From the NCBI GenBank assembly GCA_037043455.1, contig JAWPHD010000241.1, positions 328,501 through 392,500 of the forward strand: DNA of 64,000 nucleotides. The letters are read 5' to 3'. The DNA is from Cyrtodaria siliqua (taxonomy: Eukaryota > Mollusca > Bivalvia > Adapedonta > Hiatellidae). A model generated the notes under the pieces. The model did no database searches. It saw only the letters and a list, made by a program, of their open reading frames with translations, and had not been told where the DNA came from. This document shows positions 23,461 through 34,837 of the stretch, piece after piece; the stretch's first letter is position 1; every line of letters begins with the position of its first letter. The position numbers were made by a program, and so were the translations under genes.

Positions 23461-24308
23461 AGGGTTTAACGCGCAACTATTGTAACTCACTTTTTTTCTA
23501 AAAATGATTTTTTTACATAATCCATATCAGATACTGACCCTTTATAATGTCACAAAATATTAGAACTAGATTCTAAAATTTGGTGGAGAAAAATAAAATG
23601 TGGCATATTATTGTATATCATACAGCTTTTGTTTTTAATGCGAAACTATTGTAACTCAGCTTTAAATCATTTAAAATAGTTTTGCATTTGTTTTGGATTA
23701 AATCTTCATATAAGGGATTGTTTCCCCATATATAGCCAACAAAATTATGTTGTTTCTTGAAAATTTATTTAAGATTATAATAATTTACATTAGTACTGCT
23801 TTCAAAAATAATTTGATTCTCATTTAACTTTACAATATTTACATAATAATTATTCCAAATGAAGGTAATAATAACCGCTCTTTTTTCGTGAAATATAAGT
23901 TAAAATAAAGATTAAAGAACTTTAAGGAGTTTAATTGCTTATCATTCTTAGATTATTTGTATTAAAAACGTGGTAATGAAAGCATGTAAGGTTGGTTTTT
24001 ATTCATTTTAGCCTCGGATCACAGAATTAGGGATATCAGTGGTTCCACAGAATAATTAAAAATTATTGCCAAGCCCCTTTTTTTCAAGTTTTGCAAATTG
24101 TCATTAGTAACTAGTACAAACACTTTTTAGCTTAATAAAGAAATTATAAGATATTGCACTCCATATAAGCGTTATTATCTTCATCTTGTCTGAATTGAGT
24201 GACTTTACTACATTAAATGATCCTTTTAACAAGTATTGCCTATAGCATATTTCGATTTATCATTTGTTTAAAAATCAGTTATTTAAAATAATATTGACTT
24301 ACAGTGTT
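23461..24308. repeat. AT-rich DNA with a diverged copy at 24566-24780
   Basis: Segments near 23636-23960 recur, diverged, at about 24566-24780. Both contain CTCATTTAA, an AAT...AATAATAA run, TTAAAATAAAGAT and AGAACTT. One shared piece, ATGCGAAACTATTGTAA, is inverted relative to ACAATAGTTTCGCAT. No gene was recognised. Confidence 0.5.
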
Positions 24309-24330
24309 CTACTTTGCCACTGACCGTTCC

Positions 24331-25021
24331 AATATTTTGTCTATATTTTCCCTCTAGAACCGGTTTAAACCCCCAGTGGCCTACTTTGCCACTGACCGTT
24401 CCAAGGCGGTAGCCCTATTGTCAACCCTTTTGTGTTTGTGATGTCGTTTGCATTTATTTTAACTTTTGCCTTCTTGTTTGTCTGTATGCGTGTTTATTTC
24501 TGTGTTTTGTGGTTGAATGTCCTCCTTGAATGCTACTTTCCCTGTCCGATCTTTTTATATTTATTTACAATAGTTTCGCATGAAAAAATTATAAAGTCAA
24601 ATTAGTTCTCATTTAAGTTAATGAAGATGGAAAATATTTAATAATAACTATGTAAAAGGAAGATAATGATAACTGCTGTATGCTTCAATTGTGGAACTAA
24701 ACTTAAAATAAAGATAACAAGAACTTAAGGTATTTCGGTTGCATACCACGCTTAGGTTTGTCCTAAATGAGCCTTAACATACAACAAAGAAATATACAAA
24801 TATCTGACAGGGAAAGTAGCATTCAAGGAGGACAGTCAACCACAAAAAACAGAAACAAACACGCAAACAGACAAACAAGAAGGCAAAAACAATAATAAAT
24901 GCAAACGACATCACAAACACAAAAGGGTTGACAATAGGGCTACCGCCTTGGAACGGTCAGTGGCAAAGTAGGCCACTGGGGGTTTAAACCGGTTCTAGGG
25001 TGAAAATATAGACAAAATATT
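24331..25021. mobile_element. Inverted repeat built from PLE 3' sequence
   Basis: Two arms of 216 bp (24331-24546 and 24806-25021) are near-perfect reverse complements, with weaker pairing continuing about 20 bp inward. Each arm is the 3' non-coding region of the PLE family found after the RT frames at 28560-29835 and 50680-51577. Landmarks are GGTTTAAACCCCCAGTGGCC, CCACTGACCGTTCCAAGGCG and CTCCTTGAATGCTACTTTCC. The outer ends are AATATTTTGTCTATATTTTC. A partial extra copy of CTACTTTGCCACTGACCGTT precedes the left arm. PLEs are known for unusual terminal repeats in direct or inverted order. The 259-bp spacer resembles upstream DNA and encodes nothing. Confidence 0.88.
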
Positions 25022-25307
25022 AGGATCTTTTGAAATGTTTCCTTGTTGATAAATATTGTCAGTAAGGCCGAGTGGATATGGTATTTTTCGTCCACTTAAG
25101 ATCTGCAATATGTCTAGCTTTTAGTTTAAAGCTTTTAGTACATCAGTATCATCAAATATATATTCACACGGTTGAACAGTAACTTTACTAAACGTATGGC
25201 CTGACTGACGAAAGTGTTGGTACAAATAATTTTTAAACCTTTTAAAAATAGATTTTTATGAGGTAGCTCTTATTTTGAAGTACCGAAATAACTTTTTAGT
25301 TACAATT

Positions 25308-25430
25308 GAGTACGGACATTTTTGAGGTTGTTCCGATTGAGTACGGACATTTACGAGGTAGTTTGAAGAGTACGGACATTTGCTAGGCAGTTTCTATTGG
25401 GTACGAAGATTTGAGAGGCATTTTCGATTG
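25308..25430. repeat. Short degenerate tandem, about 31-37 bp x 4
   Basis: GAGTACGGACATTT recurs three times, with a fourth GGGTACGAAGATTT. Each is followed by GAGG/TAGG and a TTT-rich piece. The ORF across it is chance. Confidence 0.7.
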
Positions 25431-26189
25431 GTGCAGGAGAAAGTTCTAGAAGATGTCGATCCAAAAACAAATACAGTTAATAACAGTACTCACAAACTAC
25501 TGTTATTTGTTATGCTAGTATGTGTTAGTGATTATCGTTCGATGAAAAGCGAACAAATTAAATCACCTAGAAAGACCACACATTATATATTTAAAATAAT
25601 AAAATGACTATTGCATTAAATTAAAGCAAATCGTTATATTCAAATCTTCCTCCTAAACATATATCAAGGCGCATTTAAGAAAAACAACAGGGCATACGAC
25701 ATGTAATGTTTGACCTTGACCTGTCAATCTCTGTGAATGTTTGATATGTTTGCGCCATTCCAATCCCTCTTTTATATCAATAATTCAAGGTATGTTAGTT
25801 CCATGCTGAACTCGAAAGGTCAAGCTCTGTGAAGGTTTGATATCTTTGCCTCAATCTAATCCCTCTTGTATATCAATAATTCAACAGGTGTTTATTTCCA
25901 TGTTGAATGCTCGACTGACTAGTCCGTAGTTCTACGCTGAAATATCGACATGGTTTTGGCAAAAGAGAAATTATGTTTCGTTTTCGTTGGAATATTTATT
26001 TCAGGTGAGAAATGTTATAAAATACAAATTAATATGCATATCGCGTACTTAATTGACTTTAAATTGTGTTTTATAGAAACCATCAGACATTGTTTTTGTT
26101 TTCCTAAGCATTCAGCCTTTGTTGGCTTTAAATTTTATACAAACATTCAAACATTGTTGACTTTAAATGATGTTTTATATTAAAAAAAC
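25431..26189. other. Unique DNA without recognised gene
   Basis: A diverged repeat pair is visible around 25700-25900: 'cctgtcaatctctgtgaatgtttgatat' resembles 'gtcaagctctgtgaaggtttgatat', and TCTTTTATATCAATAATTCA resembles TCTTGTATATCAATAATTCA. No gene was recognised. Confidence 0.45.
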
Positions 26190-26736
26190 AGTAGAAAAGG
26201 AATGATGGTCAATAAACGTCAAGTTTTATGTATTAGCACTTATGACTTCTCTACACTATATACAACCTTACCACATCACCTTATCAAAGACAAGCTTATT
26301 GCTCTTATTAAACAAACATTCGCTAGGGAAATACTACAGTTTTGGCCTGTAATAATATTAAAGCGTTTTTTACTAACTGCACTTTAGACAATTACACTAT
26401 GTGGACTTGCCAAGAAGCTTGTGAAGCACTCATCTTCCTATTAGATAATATTTTCATCAGGTATGGAACGACCGTTTATAGACAAATTTTTGGTATCTCT
26501 ATGGGTACGATATTACATTGCTATAAACGAGATTTCATGTTGAGTCTCTCACCAGATACCGAGGAAGATGCGATTGAATGACACATCTCGGTATCTCGGT
26601 ATCTGGATGGCATATTAAACATTGACAACCCTTTCTTCTTTACTATGGTTAATAATATATACCCTGAAGAACTTCAACTTAACAAAGCTAATATTTATGA
26701 TACTAACGCTTCTTTTCTTGATATACATCTCTTATT
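26190..26736 (+). pseudogene. PLE reverse transcriptase, decayed copy 1
   Basis: The RT shows the PLE-type segment STYDFSTLYTTLPHHLIKDK, then WTCQEACEALIFLLDNIF and YGTTVYRQIFGISMGT in a shifted frame. It is non-functional. There is a frame change near 26340. About 30 bp (10 codons) is missing after GISMGT compared with the copy at 29014-29060. The catalytic YxDD reads YLDG near 26605. The copy stops at a 37-bp minisatellite. Confidence 0.88.
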
Positions 26737-27000
26737 TAAAGTTACTTTGTGTATTTCATTATACACTGTTGTTTAAAGTTACTTCGTGTATTTCATTATA
26801 AATTGTTGTTTAAAGTTACTTTGTGTATTTCATTGTAAATTGTTGTTTAAAGTTACTTTGTGTATTTCATTATATATTGTTGTTTTTAGTGACTTTGTGT
26901 ATTTCATTATAAATTGTTGTTTAAAGTTACTTTGTGTATTTCATTATAAATTGTTGTTTAAAGTTACGTTGTGAATTTCATTATAAATTGTTGTTGAAGT
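26736..27000. repeat. 37-bp minisatellite, about 7 copies
   Basis: TTTAAAGTTACTTTGTGTAT plus TTCATTATAAATTGTTG repeats every 37 bp: AAAGTTAC at 26738, 26775 and 26812. It starts exactly where the PLE copy ends. Confidence 0.93.
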
Positions 27001-27176
27001 GTGTTGGTACGATTGTTGGTGGTAGTTCTATAACACAAAAAGGTCACCAACAATTATCATATTCTATCAAAACCATTTAAAGTTTAAAAACCTATTATTT
27101 TTCATTTGTATATTTTTTATATTTAATGCACATAGAGTAAACAAAAAAATTGAAAAAACAAAAACATAAGAAATTT

Positions 27177-27344
27177 ATCTTCGGGATGGTTAAAATGATG
27201 TACTATTGATTTTACGAATATTGAGTTCTGCTCAACCCGGTGCTAGAGGACGTGAGCGGTAGTTAGCATATTTCACTACCGTTCATGTGCAGTCTCAATC
27301 AAACCGAGACTGCAATATTTTGTATGTGTCGTAGTCGGCCGTTT
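27177..27344 (+). repeat. Dispersed family 2, copy 1 (truncated both ends)
   Basis: It matches 57575-57785 over ATCTTCGGGATGGTTAAAAT through GGCCGTTT. The core hairpins are kept: TGAGCGGTAG with CTACCGTTCA (one G-T wobble) and GCAGTCTC with GAGACTGC (perfect). Confidence 0.9.
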
Positions 27345-27780
27345 AATGGACGGCTATATACCGGAAGTTAAATACTATTGCTTTAGCTTTGGTGGATCCA
27401 CATAACCCTATCCATTTAGTACCGTTGCCATACTAAGGGCAATAATAGACGTGTGTGTTTGTTCAAAGTATAGGGACCTATATTGTCAATTCCTTTACGT
27501 TTCAGATATTATACTTACACCATGTTCTCTTATAGTTTAACGTTTATTAATCCTTTTTATCGGTTCTGCTAATGCGTTTCCATTACACAAAATGGGCGAC
27601 CGTTAAACGACTGGTATACCTTTGCAAAATGGCACCAATTTAGGCTGAAGCAGTGATCGTATACATTATTTGTCTTACAAGCGTTTGTTTGCTTTGTCAA
27701 TTTTAGATGTGTATTGTTTCCAACCGCCAAGATATGTGAGTGATTGGTTCGTAATGGATACCGAGGTACTAGAAAATACA
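27345..27780. other. Unique DNA without recognised gene
   Basis: The short ORFs on both strands here do not resemble a known family. No repeat was recognised. Confidence 0.4.
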
Positions 27781-28033
27781 GCGCATACATGGACCCATGG
27801 CTTTGGTGTGGTACCGTATATGCACGAAGTTCAGGTAGGAAATCGCACGCATGGACTCATGGCTTAGGCATGGTGCTGTATTTGCACGAAGTTTAGGTAG
27901 GAAATCGCACACATGAACTCATTGCTTTGGTGTGGTGTCGTATATGCACGAAGTTCAGGTAGAAAATTGCATACATGGCCTCATGGTTTTGACGTGATGT
28001 CGTATATGCACAAAGTGCAGGTAGAAAATAGAC
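27781..28033. repeat. 61-bp tandem repeat, 4 copies
   Basis: TGCACGAAGTTCAGGTAG recurs about every 61 bp (for example at 27821 and 27882), separated by diverged ACATGGACCCATGG...TGGTG...GTATA segments. The ORFs across it are repeat artefacts. Confidence 0.88.
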
Positions 28034-28559
28034 ATGGATGTCTTTCAACATTTTGTTATAATCGTATGATATTGTTAATCAGTTCACGTTATATCTGATT
28101 TGAGATGATGCTACTATATATTTAAACGCGATGGATTATCTATACAGCTTTAATAAACCTGTAGACGTTTGATTATTGACAGCTTAACAGCTTACACATA
28201 ATACACTGATCAAAATTCCTAGTTTTAATAAGCTTTTTTTATTACCAATAGTTAATAGTTAAATAATTATATCTTTTGAGAATTACCCTTCCTTATATGA
28301 AGACATGATTTGAAGTGCGCTTAAAGATATAAACTTCTTAAAATTGTTGGTAAAAAAAAATAACAGCTTGACCTGTTCATTGCAGATTTTCCGTCTATTA
28401 TAAAATTCAAAGAGGGATAATCCTAAATTACCTCCCTTTTAATTGAATATTGTTTGAAATCCAAGTAACTGTAATTCAGCGTTAATATTAAATATTTCGA
28501 AAATTTCTTTTGCAAACATATTTGTACTGGTAATGCTTGAAAACATGATGTCAAAATGT
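28034..28559. other. AT-rich DNA without recognised gene
   Basis: Nothing recognised between the 61-bp array and the start of the PLE copy at 28560. Confidence 0.45.
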
Positions 28560-29835
28560 ATGTACTGGATCCTAAATTACCTAAAAAAGCGTATAAGGCC
28601 CGCTATATTTCGAATTCTAGTGCCTGCACCACCACAAACATCTTCAAACTTTTAACTTGTCTCACTGCCGTTAAAGATCACGTTAAACATTATTGTCCTA
28701 AAACTTAGGAAAACTTTAGGATTAATTTGTTTTGGTCAATTAAAAATTCAGGAGGCGTTCTTGATAAAGTTTGCAATAAACGTCAAGTTTCATTTATAGG
28801 CACTTATGACTTCTCTGCAACCTTATCAAAGACAAGCTGATTGCTCTTATTCACAAAATAGGGACAATACTGTAAAATTATTAAAGCGTCTTTTACTAAC
28901 GGTAGTTTAGACAATTACCATATGTATGTGGACTTGCCAAGAAGTTTGTGTAGCACTCATCTTCCTATTAGATAATATTTTCGTCAGGTATGGAACGACC
29001 GTTTATAGACAAATTGCTGGTATCCCTATGGGCACGAACTGTGCACCACTTGTCGCATATTTGGTTTTATATTGCTATGAAAGAGATTTCATGTTGAGTC
29101 TTTCACCAGATACCCAGGCACATGTTATCGAAGCCTTTAATGACACCTTTCGGTATGTGGATGACATATTGAACATTGACAACCCTTTCTTTTCTGCTAT
29201 ATATACCCTAAAGAACTTCAACTTAAGAAAGATAATATTGCTGATAATAACGCGTCTTTTCTCGATTTACATCTCTCTATTGAAAATGGTGAAATAATTA
29301 GCAAAATATATGACAGGAGAGATGATTTTAATTCCGGTATCGTTAATTATCTCCATTTAGATGTTCCCCGAGTAACTTCTTATGGTTTCTTTGTGTCTCA
29401 ACTTATTCGTTTTTCTAGAGCTTGTACTCGAGTTGAGGGCTTTAATATTCGTAATAGTTGTATAACTAAAAAGCTACTCCATCAGGGCTACCGTTACCAT
29501 AAAATTGGTAAAACCTTTGCGAATTCTATTATCGTAACCCTGATCTTCTTGCCAAAAATAAAAGTAATTTAAGAACTCTTCTGCGACAAGGATTATCACA
29601 ACCTGACTTCTATGGTGACGTGATTTACAAACTTCGTCAGATACATGTCATGATCACTTTCATGCTATCTTTGTTAAACTTGTTAAAAGATTTTTTCAAA
29701 AGAGGTTATAACCCTATCATTTTGCAATGCACTGCATGCTTGGTGGTGGACCCATTTACAGTTCGCCACTATGCTTTCCTCTTTAATTGTGCGATGACCG
29801 TACAGGCTGTGGAACCTTTGATGACGTCTACCTAA
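28560..29835 (+). pseudogene. PLE reverse transcriptase, decayed copy 2 (3' half)
   Basis: The most informative PLE copy. Starting at MYW (28560), it shows KARYISNSSACTTTNIFKLL, FWSIKNSGGVLDK, TYDFS, WTCQEVCVALIFLLDNIFVR, GIPMGTNCAPLVA (RT motif near 29014) and the catalytic YVDD at about 29154-29165. It continues through FLDLHLSIENGEIISKIYD, YGFFVSQLIRFSRACTR and GYRYHKIGKTF to a C-terminal DFYGDVIYKLRQ and HYAFLFNCAM segment, ending in a stop near 29833. At least three frameshifts and several stops break it, for example within TYDFS (deletion), near 29205 and near 29525. No GIY-YIG endonuclease domain was recognised in this copy. The upstream half is absent. Confidence 0.9.
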
Positions 29836-30320
29836 AGCCCAAAAGGACTGTGACGTTTGATATTTGTCTGCAATGTTGTCTTGTTGTGCCCCCACGGTTT
29901 GTTATCTTGTTGCTCTGGCTTCTGCCAAGTCATTGAGTACTTTCATTGTGGCTTTCTAGGCTATTGTTTTTTTTTGTATTTATATATACACGAGCATCTT
30001 TGTATTTTATTTATATTGCCTATTAATGCTGCCTTATTGGTTAGAGAATAGCTCTTGGCGGGGATTTCGTTTTTTACACTGTCCCGTTATATTGGGATGA
30101 GAGTAGGGTATGTGATGTTTGGTGCACACTAGCAGCTGGTTTAAACCCCCAGCGGACTTTTATGCCACTGACCGGTCCAAGGTGGTAGCGCTATTGTCAA
30201 CCCTTTTGTGTTTGTGATGTATTATTTGGTCTTTTATTAATCTTTAAACTATTATTTTTTGATGTGTGTGTTTGTGGTTGACTGTCGCCCTCGAATGCTA
30301 ATTTCCTGTTCGAGTTTTAT
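29836..30320 (+). mobile_element. PLE 3' non-coding region
   Basis: It continues from the stop of copy 2 through GGTTTAAACCCCCAGCGG, CCACTGACCGGTCCAAGG and GTTGACTGTCGCCCTCGAAT to CCTGTTCGAGTTTTATAT. The same order is seen after PLE copy 4. The hairpin-like pair around CAGTGGC/GCCACTG in other copies is partly lost here. Confidence 0.8.
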
Positions 30321-30324
30321 ATCT

Positions 30325-32105
30325 ATATTTACAAAGCCTATACATGGGTTACAAGGAGGATTGCAAGAGCAAATGGGTTCCGCTATGACGTTATTTTTAT
30401 TTCGCGAATGTGGATTTTATTTTAAAATAAATGGTAGTAAACTATTTAGTTGTTTTCTTTACTCTAAACAAGCCTTTGATATACTTTGTCATGATGGCCT
30501 TTTCTACAAGCTCCTTAAGCTTGATATTCCACACAAACTATGGTTGATGATAGTTGAAATGCACGAAGGCATGTCTAGCTGTGTCGTCAAGAAAAGTTTT
30601 CAAGTCGGACTGGTTCCCTGTAAAACAAGGTACCAGACAAGGCTGGGTGTGGTCTCCCTTTCTCTACCTCATCTACTTAAATGATCTTATTCAGGAGCTC
30701 TGTGATTGATACTGTGTTCTGTGAAAGCTGCATTTCCTGTTCGATTTTTATACTTACTTTTATTAAGTCTTTCCAATTTTAGATTCCAACGTATGCTGAG
30801 CATCTGCTACGAATACTCGTGTTTATGGCGTTACGAATACAATGCTTCGAAATCAGCAGTAATGTTTTTTTTGTGAAAACAAATTTGCCTATAATAATAC
30901 AAACAGAGCATGGATGCTCGGCAATGACAATGTCAACGAAGTTGAACATATAAATACTTGAAATTAACATATAGTATAAACTCGTGTTGCAATACAATTA
31001 GAGGCACATATTTTAGCTTAGTAAATGCTGTGGTTCTTTCAAAAGCGCTATATGGCAGTGAATGTTGGTCTTTTTTTAGTATAAGTGATGTCTTAACATT
31101 AGAGAGGTCAAATAGACTATGCGTAAAACATATGCAAGGTTTTCATATTTGAACAAGAACTGATGTGGCTTTAGGTTTGCTTAATTATTTACCAATTGCA
31201 TTTGGGATAGACCTTCTGTGACAACTGTGTAGGTTACAAAGAGATAGTGCAGTAAAACATATTTTTAATCAGGATTAGGAGATTTAGAATTTACAACTGC
31301 TTGACAGTTGTTTTTTTCAGACATATACACTATCCTTAATATATATGGCCTGACGCATATCTTGGACGGCGGGTACGTTTCGAATGGTCACTTTCCTAGC
31401 AAACTGTGCTGGAAAAAGCAAGTGAATGGTAAAATATATGAAACTATAACCACTGAATTAAACAATAGGCTGGCTGAACCTGAATTTATGAGGTTTTGCT
31501 CAATTCATAGTGGCTATAGAGAATCAAATGTATGGTTATATGCTAGGAAGCACCCAACATCTCTCAAGTATTGTAAGACTATTTGTTTGATTATTGCAAA
31601 TATAACGAGAATAAATGAAAACTGCAAAAGGTGTGATGTAATAATTATAACAGACAATGTTGTGGACCACTGCATATGCGATTGTCCATGCGTAGCAAAT
31701 GAAAGAACTAATATATGGTTAAAGATACAAAAAATATTTGGATAACATGTAACAAAAGCGACGATGTGTTCCTTGGTGCCAACAGTAACATTATTGAGAT
31801 ACTTCTCTCAGATGAAATAGACCGTGTTTATGGTATGATATGGTACAATTTAGGTGCATACATCGGGTGTGGTTAACATATGTAACAGTGTAAACATAAC
31901 TTAATTATATAATATGAAAGCTTAAGCGCCAGTTCCCGGCACAGATTTGATTTTGTTTGAGTTTGCATATACTCGTATAACTGCTAACATGTATATACGT
32001 TCTTGTTTTGTGTGTGTACTTATTTTATATTTGGTTATCTGTCATTGTTGTTTGTTTATTATGTGAATCTACTATATGTAGGAAATAAAGAATATTATTA
32101 CTATT
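30325..32105 (+). pseudogene. LINE reverse transcriptase 3' half, decayed (second family)
   Basis: From 30325 the frame reads GLQGGLQEQMGSAMTLFLF, then a motif-A-like SCFLYSKQAFDILCHDGLFY (catalytic aspartate replaced). In another frame it reads PVKQGTRQGWVWSPFLYLIY (motif B) and NDLIQEL. The YADD region is missing. Downstream, LSKALYGSECWSF and a long C-terminal part at about 31308-31745 with a cysteine-rich end (CKRCD...HCICDCPC) follow. A 3' UTR ends with AATAAA and (TATTATTAC)-like repeats at about 32084-32105, typical of a LINE tail. A 29-bp PLE 3' scrap sits at about 30729-30757. Multiple stops and frameshifts make it a pseudogene. Confidence 0.75.
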
Positions 32106-32685
32106 ATCTTTAATCAAGCGTCAAATACACACAAAATGAGAATATTATTGGACATATTCTTAGGGGGCTTCTTATAAAGTTTGATCAGTATAGTCAGTTA
32201 TCGTGATTAACAATGGCATTCCATGTTTTAGAATGTATAAACAATTAATAAATTATTCCGATACGTTATGTTATCATCATCTCTTATAATTTTGCAAAGA
32301 ATTATGTTTGCATGTTATCAATCTATGGAAGTTATTATGTATATATGTAATTGTATAAACAATGAAATGCAAATAAACTTATTATATATTACTCAAAGTT
32401 TCCTAAGCACTAAACCATTTCCGCCTTTTTTATGAACCCAGATAAAACATATTTATTTTGGATATATAATGAAAACATGCAATAATTGTATAACAACATT
32501 AATGGTTATGTTGTATGTTCTTGGTAAAACCAGCCACCGTAAAATGTCGAATAGAAATCTTGGTGCTTAGACAACTTTGAATAGTATAATTATGTGTATG
32601 GAGACGATTTCCCAAAGGGACACACGACACTTTTGTTTGAGATCTTCACTTACTAACATACTTCTTATGTTTATCGTATTCAAAA
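32106..32685. other. AT-rich DNA without recognised gene
   Basis: Nothing recognised between the LINE tail and the SINE relic. Confidence 0.45.
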
Positions 32686-32965
32686 TGAGGGGCTAGCGTT
32701 GCCCAGTGGATTGAACGATGGACTTGAAATATGGAACACCCAGGTTAAAATTCCACCGGCAAGTCTCGTCTCGTCGTCCAGTGTATCGGTGTCTACCCTC
32801 CGAGCACGTTACAAAACCAAAACAATGAATGTATTCGTTAGTAAGAGTAGGGCAGGTTCCCGGGTTTTTAGGTATCAGTTCCCCTCTCAGCGGTTGTATA
32901 TAACCTATCATGTGTTGATGAGCCGTTAAAGAACTTAACACGTCAAATAACGACAAAATTACACT
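32686..32965 (+). mobile_element. tRNA-derived SINE relic
   Basis: The head reads GGGGCTAGCGTTGCCCAGTG and GATTGAACGATGGACTTGAA, with an A-box-like TTGCCCAGTGG and a degenerate B box GGTTAAAATTCC. The body follows to TGATGAGCCGTTAAAGAACT and TAACACGTCAAATAACGAC. No clear target-site duplication was found. The plus- and minus-strand ORFs inside are incidental. Confidence 0.65.
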
Positions 32966-33178
32966 ACAAAATCGTATATAAAAACTTTATCCAGGGGTTC
33001 AGATAATATATTATTGCATAACGGATAAGGCATCCATGTTTTACATGGGGATGGAAAGTCTTATCTTTATGGATAAAGATAAAAGTCACGCGCGCACCAA
33101 CATCTTGTATGCAGGATAACAGTAACTGGCGGCGTCAACGCACAACATGTCTCTGATATGCAAGAAAACGAATCTATC

Positions 33179-33295
33179 ATGGTTATTCGGTTCAGATAGG
33201 GAATTCCAACCCTCGGATAAGTGTTTTAATCGGAACCTCGGCAAAAACACGTATACCTCGGGTTGGAATTCCCTATCTTCACCGGATACCCATGA
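33179..33295. repeat. Fold-back element, about 117 bp
   Basis: Arms of about 38 bp pair: GGTTATTCGGTTCAGATAGG then GAATTCCAACCCTCGG on the left, CCTCGGGTTGGAATTCCCTA then TCTTCACCGGATACC on the right. The centre is about 40 bp. No gene. Confidence 0.85.
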
Positions 33296-33647
33296 ACTAT
33301 TCTTATAATAAAGTATCTGCGTTTATTAATCTTATTGGTTTATTCACGGTTTCTTTAAATACCAGTGATTGAATATGAGTTAAGTGAATTACGAGTTGGT
33401 AACTCTTAATTTGACGCTCCAGTTTTGGGGTTTGACTTAGCTAGTTAAAACCGTTTATATTGTGTCTATTTAGAGCTCGGATTTGCAATATATGTAAGTT
33501 ACATATATTCCTTGTTAACAGTATGTTTAGAAACGTTGTACATGTGTTGTAAAATGTGCCTGCTGGTGGCGGGATAGGGGCTATAAACAACATTCAATTT
33601 GTCTTCTAGGTAATTAAAAATTGGAATTATTAGTGTGGGTAAAGCAT
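33296..33647. other. Unique DNA without recognised gene
   Basis: No ORF or repeat of note before the 170-bp array. Confidence 0.4.
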
Positions 33648-34347
33648 GCGACACTTCGCCTAAAGGTGACCTATTTTGCTGAAATCCTAACAACCGGCAC
33701 ATTTTATGAGCAATGTCAACATTATAGAGCAAGACAGTAATTCACGACACCACGCTTAAAGATGACATATTTTGCTGAAATCCCGCTAACAACCGTCAAA
33801 CTTTATGAGCAATGTCAGCTACACTTCGCTTAAATGTGACCTATTTTGCTGAAATCCTAACAACCGGCACATTTTATGAGCAATGTCAGCATTATAGAGC
33901 ATGACAGTAATTCACGACACCACGCTTAAAGTTGACATATTTTGCTGAAATCCCGCTAACAACCGTCAAAATTTATGAGCAATGTCAGCTACACTTCGCT
34001 TAAATGTGACCTATTTTGCTGAAATCCTAACAACCGGCACATTTTATGAGCAATGTCAGCATTATAGAGCATGACAGTAATTCACGACACCACGCTTAAA
34101 GTTGACATATTTTGCTGAAATCCCGCTAACAACCGTCAACATTTATGAGCAATGTCAGCTACACTTCGCTTAAATGTGACCTATTTTGCTGAAATCCTAA
34201 CAACCGGCACATTTTATGAGCAATGTCAGCATTATAGAGCATGACAGTAATTCACGACACCACGCTTAAAGTTGACATATTTTGCTGAAATCCCGCTAAC
34301 AACCGTCACAATTTATGAGCAATGTCAGCATATAGTTCATGACAGTA
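33648..34347. repeat. 170-bp higher-order tandem array, about 4 copies
   Basis: Each 170-bp unit holds two diverged sub-units of about 85 bp that share TTTTGCTGAAATCC, TAACAACCG and TTTATGAGCAATGTCAGC. They differ in the following piece: ATTATAGAGCATGACAGTAA versus TACACTTCGCTTAAATGTGA. CATTATAGAGC at 33890 and 34060 marks the 170-bp period. The higher-order units are almost identical, so their expansion is recent. Confidence 0.92.
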
Positions 34348-34349
34348 AT

Positions 34350-34837
34350 TCAAACTAGTGATATAAACATAATATCAGAAGGAATAAATTGATGGTAGAA
34401 TTTGTTCCTGTATATACAAATAGTTGGTACCATTTTACACAACGATTTTTATTTACGTGAAATAAACTTGTTCATAGAATAGTTCATTTATCCATCTAGA
34501 GCACGCAATATATCATTTATAAATAAAATAAACCATGTTATCGCATCATCCAAATTACGAAGTACACCATTGTCAAAACGGAGAAGATTGTCTGTATATG
34601 CCATGTGCCTTCAATGCACACATGGTACACATGAAAAGTATGCAATTGAATGTAAATTGAAACATGTGGTATGTTGAAACATTCGGATGAACAGTTCATT
34701 TGATCGGATTTATATATTGTTGTTTGCTTTGTTCCTTTTTTTGTTCGAATATAGACATGTCTAATGATCAACAAGTTTCGTTGTGTAATGTTTCTATGCT
34801 GAATAGTCACTCTAGTTTGTTCAACCATGATGTACGG
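34350..34837. other. AT-rich DNA without recognised gene
   Basis: Nothing recognised apart from chance ORFs. Confidence 0.4.

Noticed and set aside
29836..30320. Hammerhead ribozyme in the PLE 3' region
   Set aside because: PLEs are known to carry hammerheads, but by eye I found no CUGANGA...GAAA core here or in the other PLE ends. A covariance-model search would settle it.
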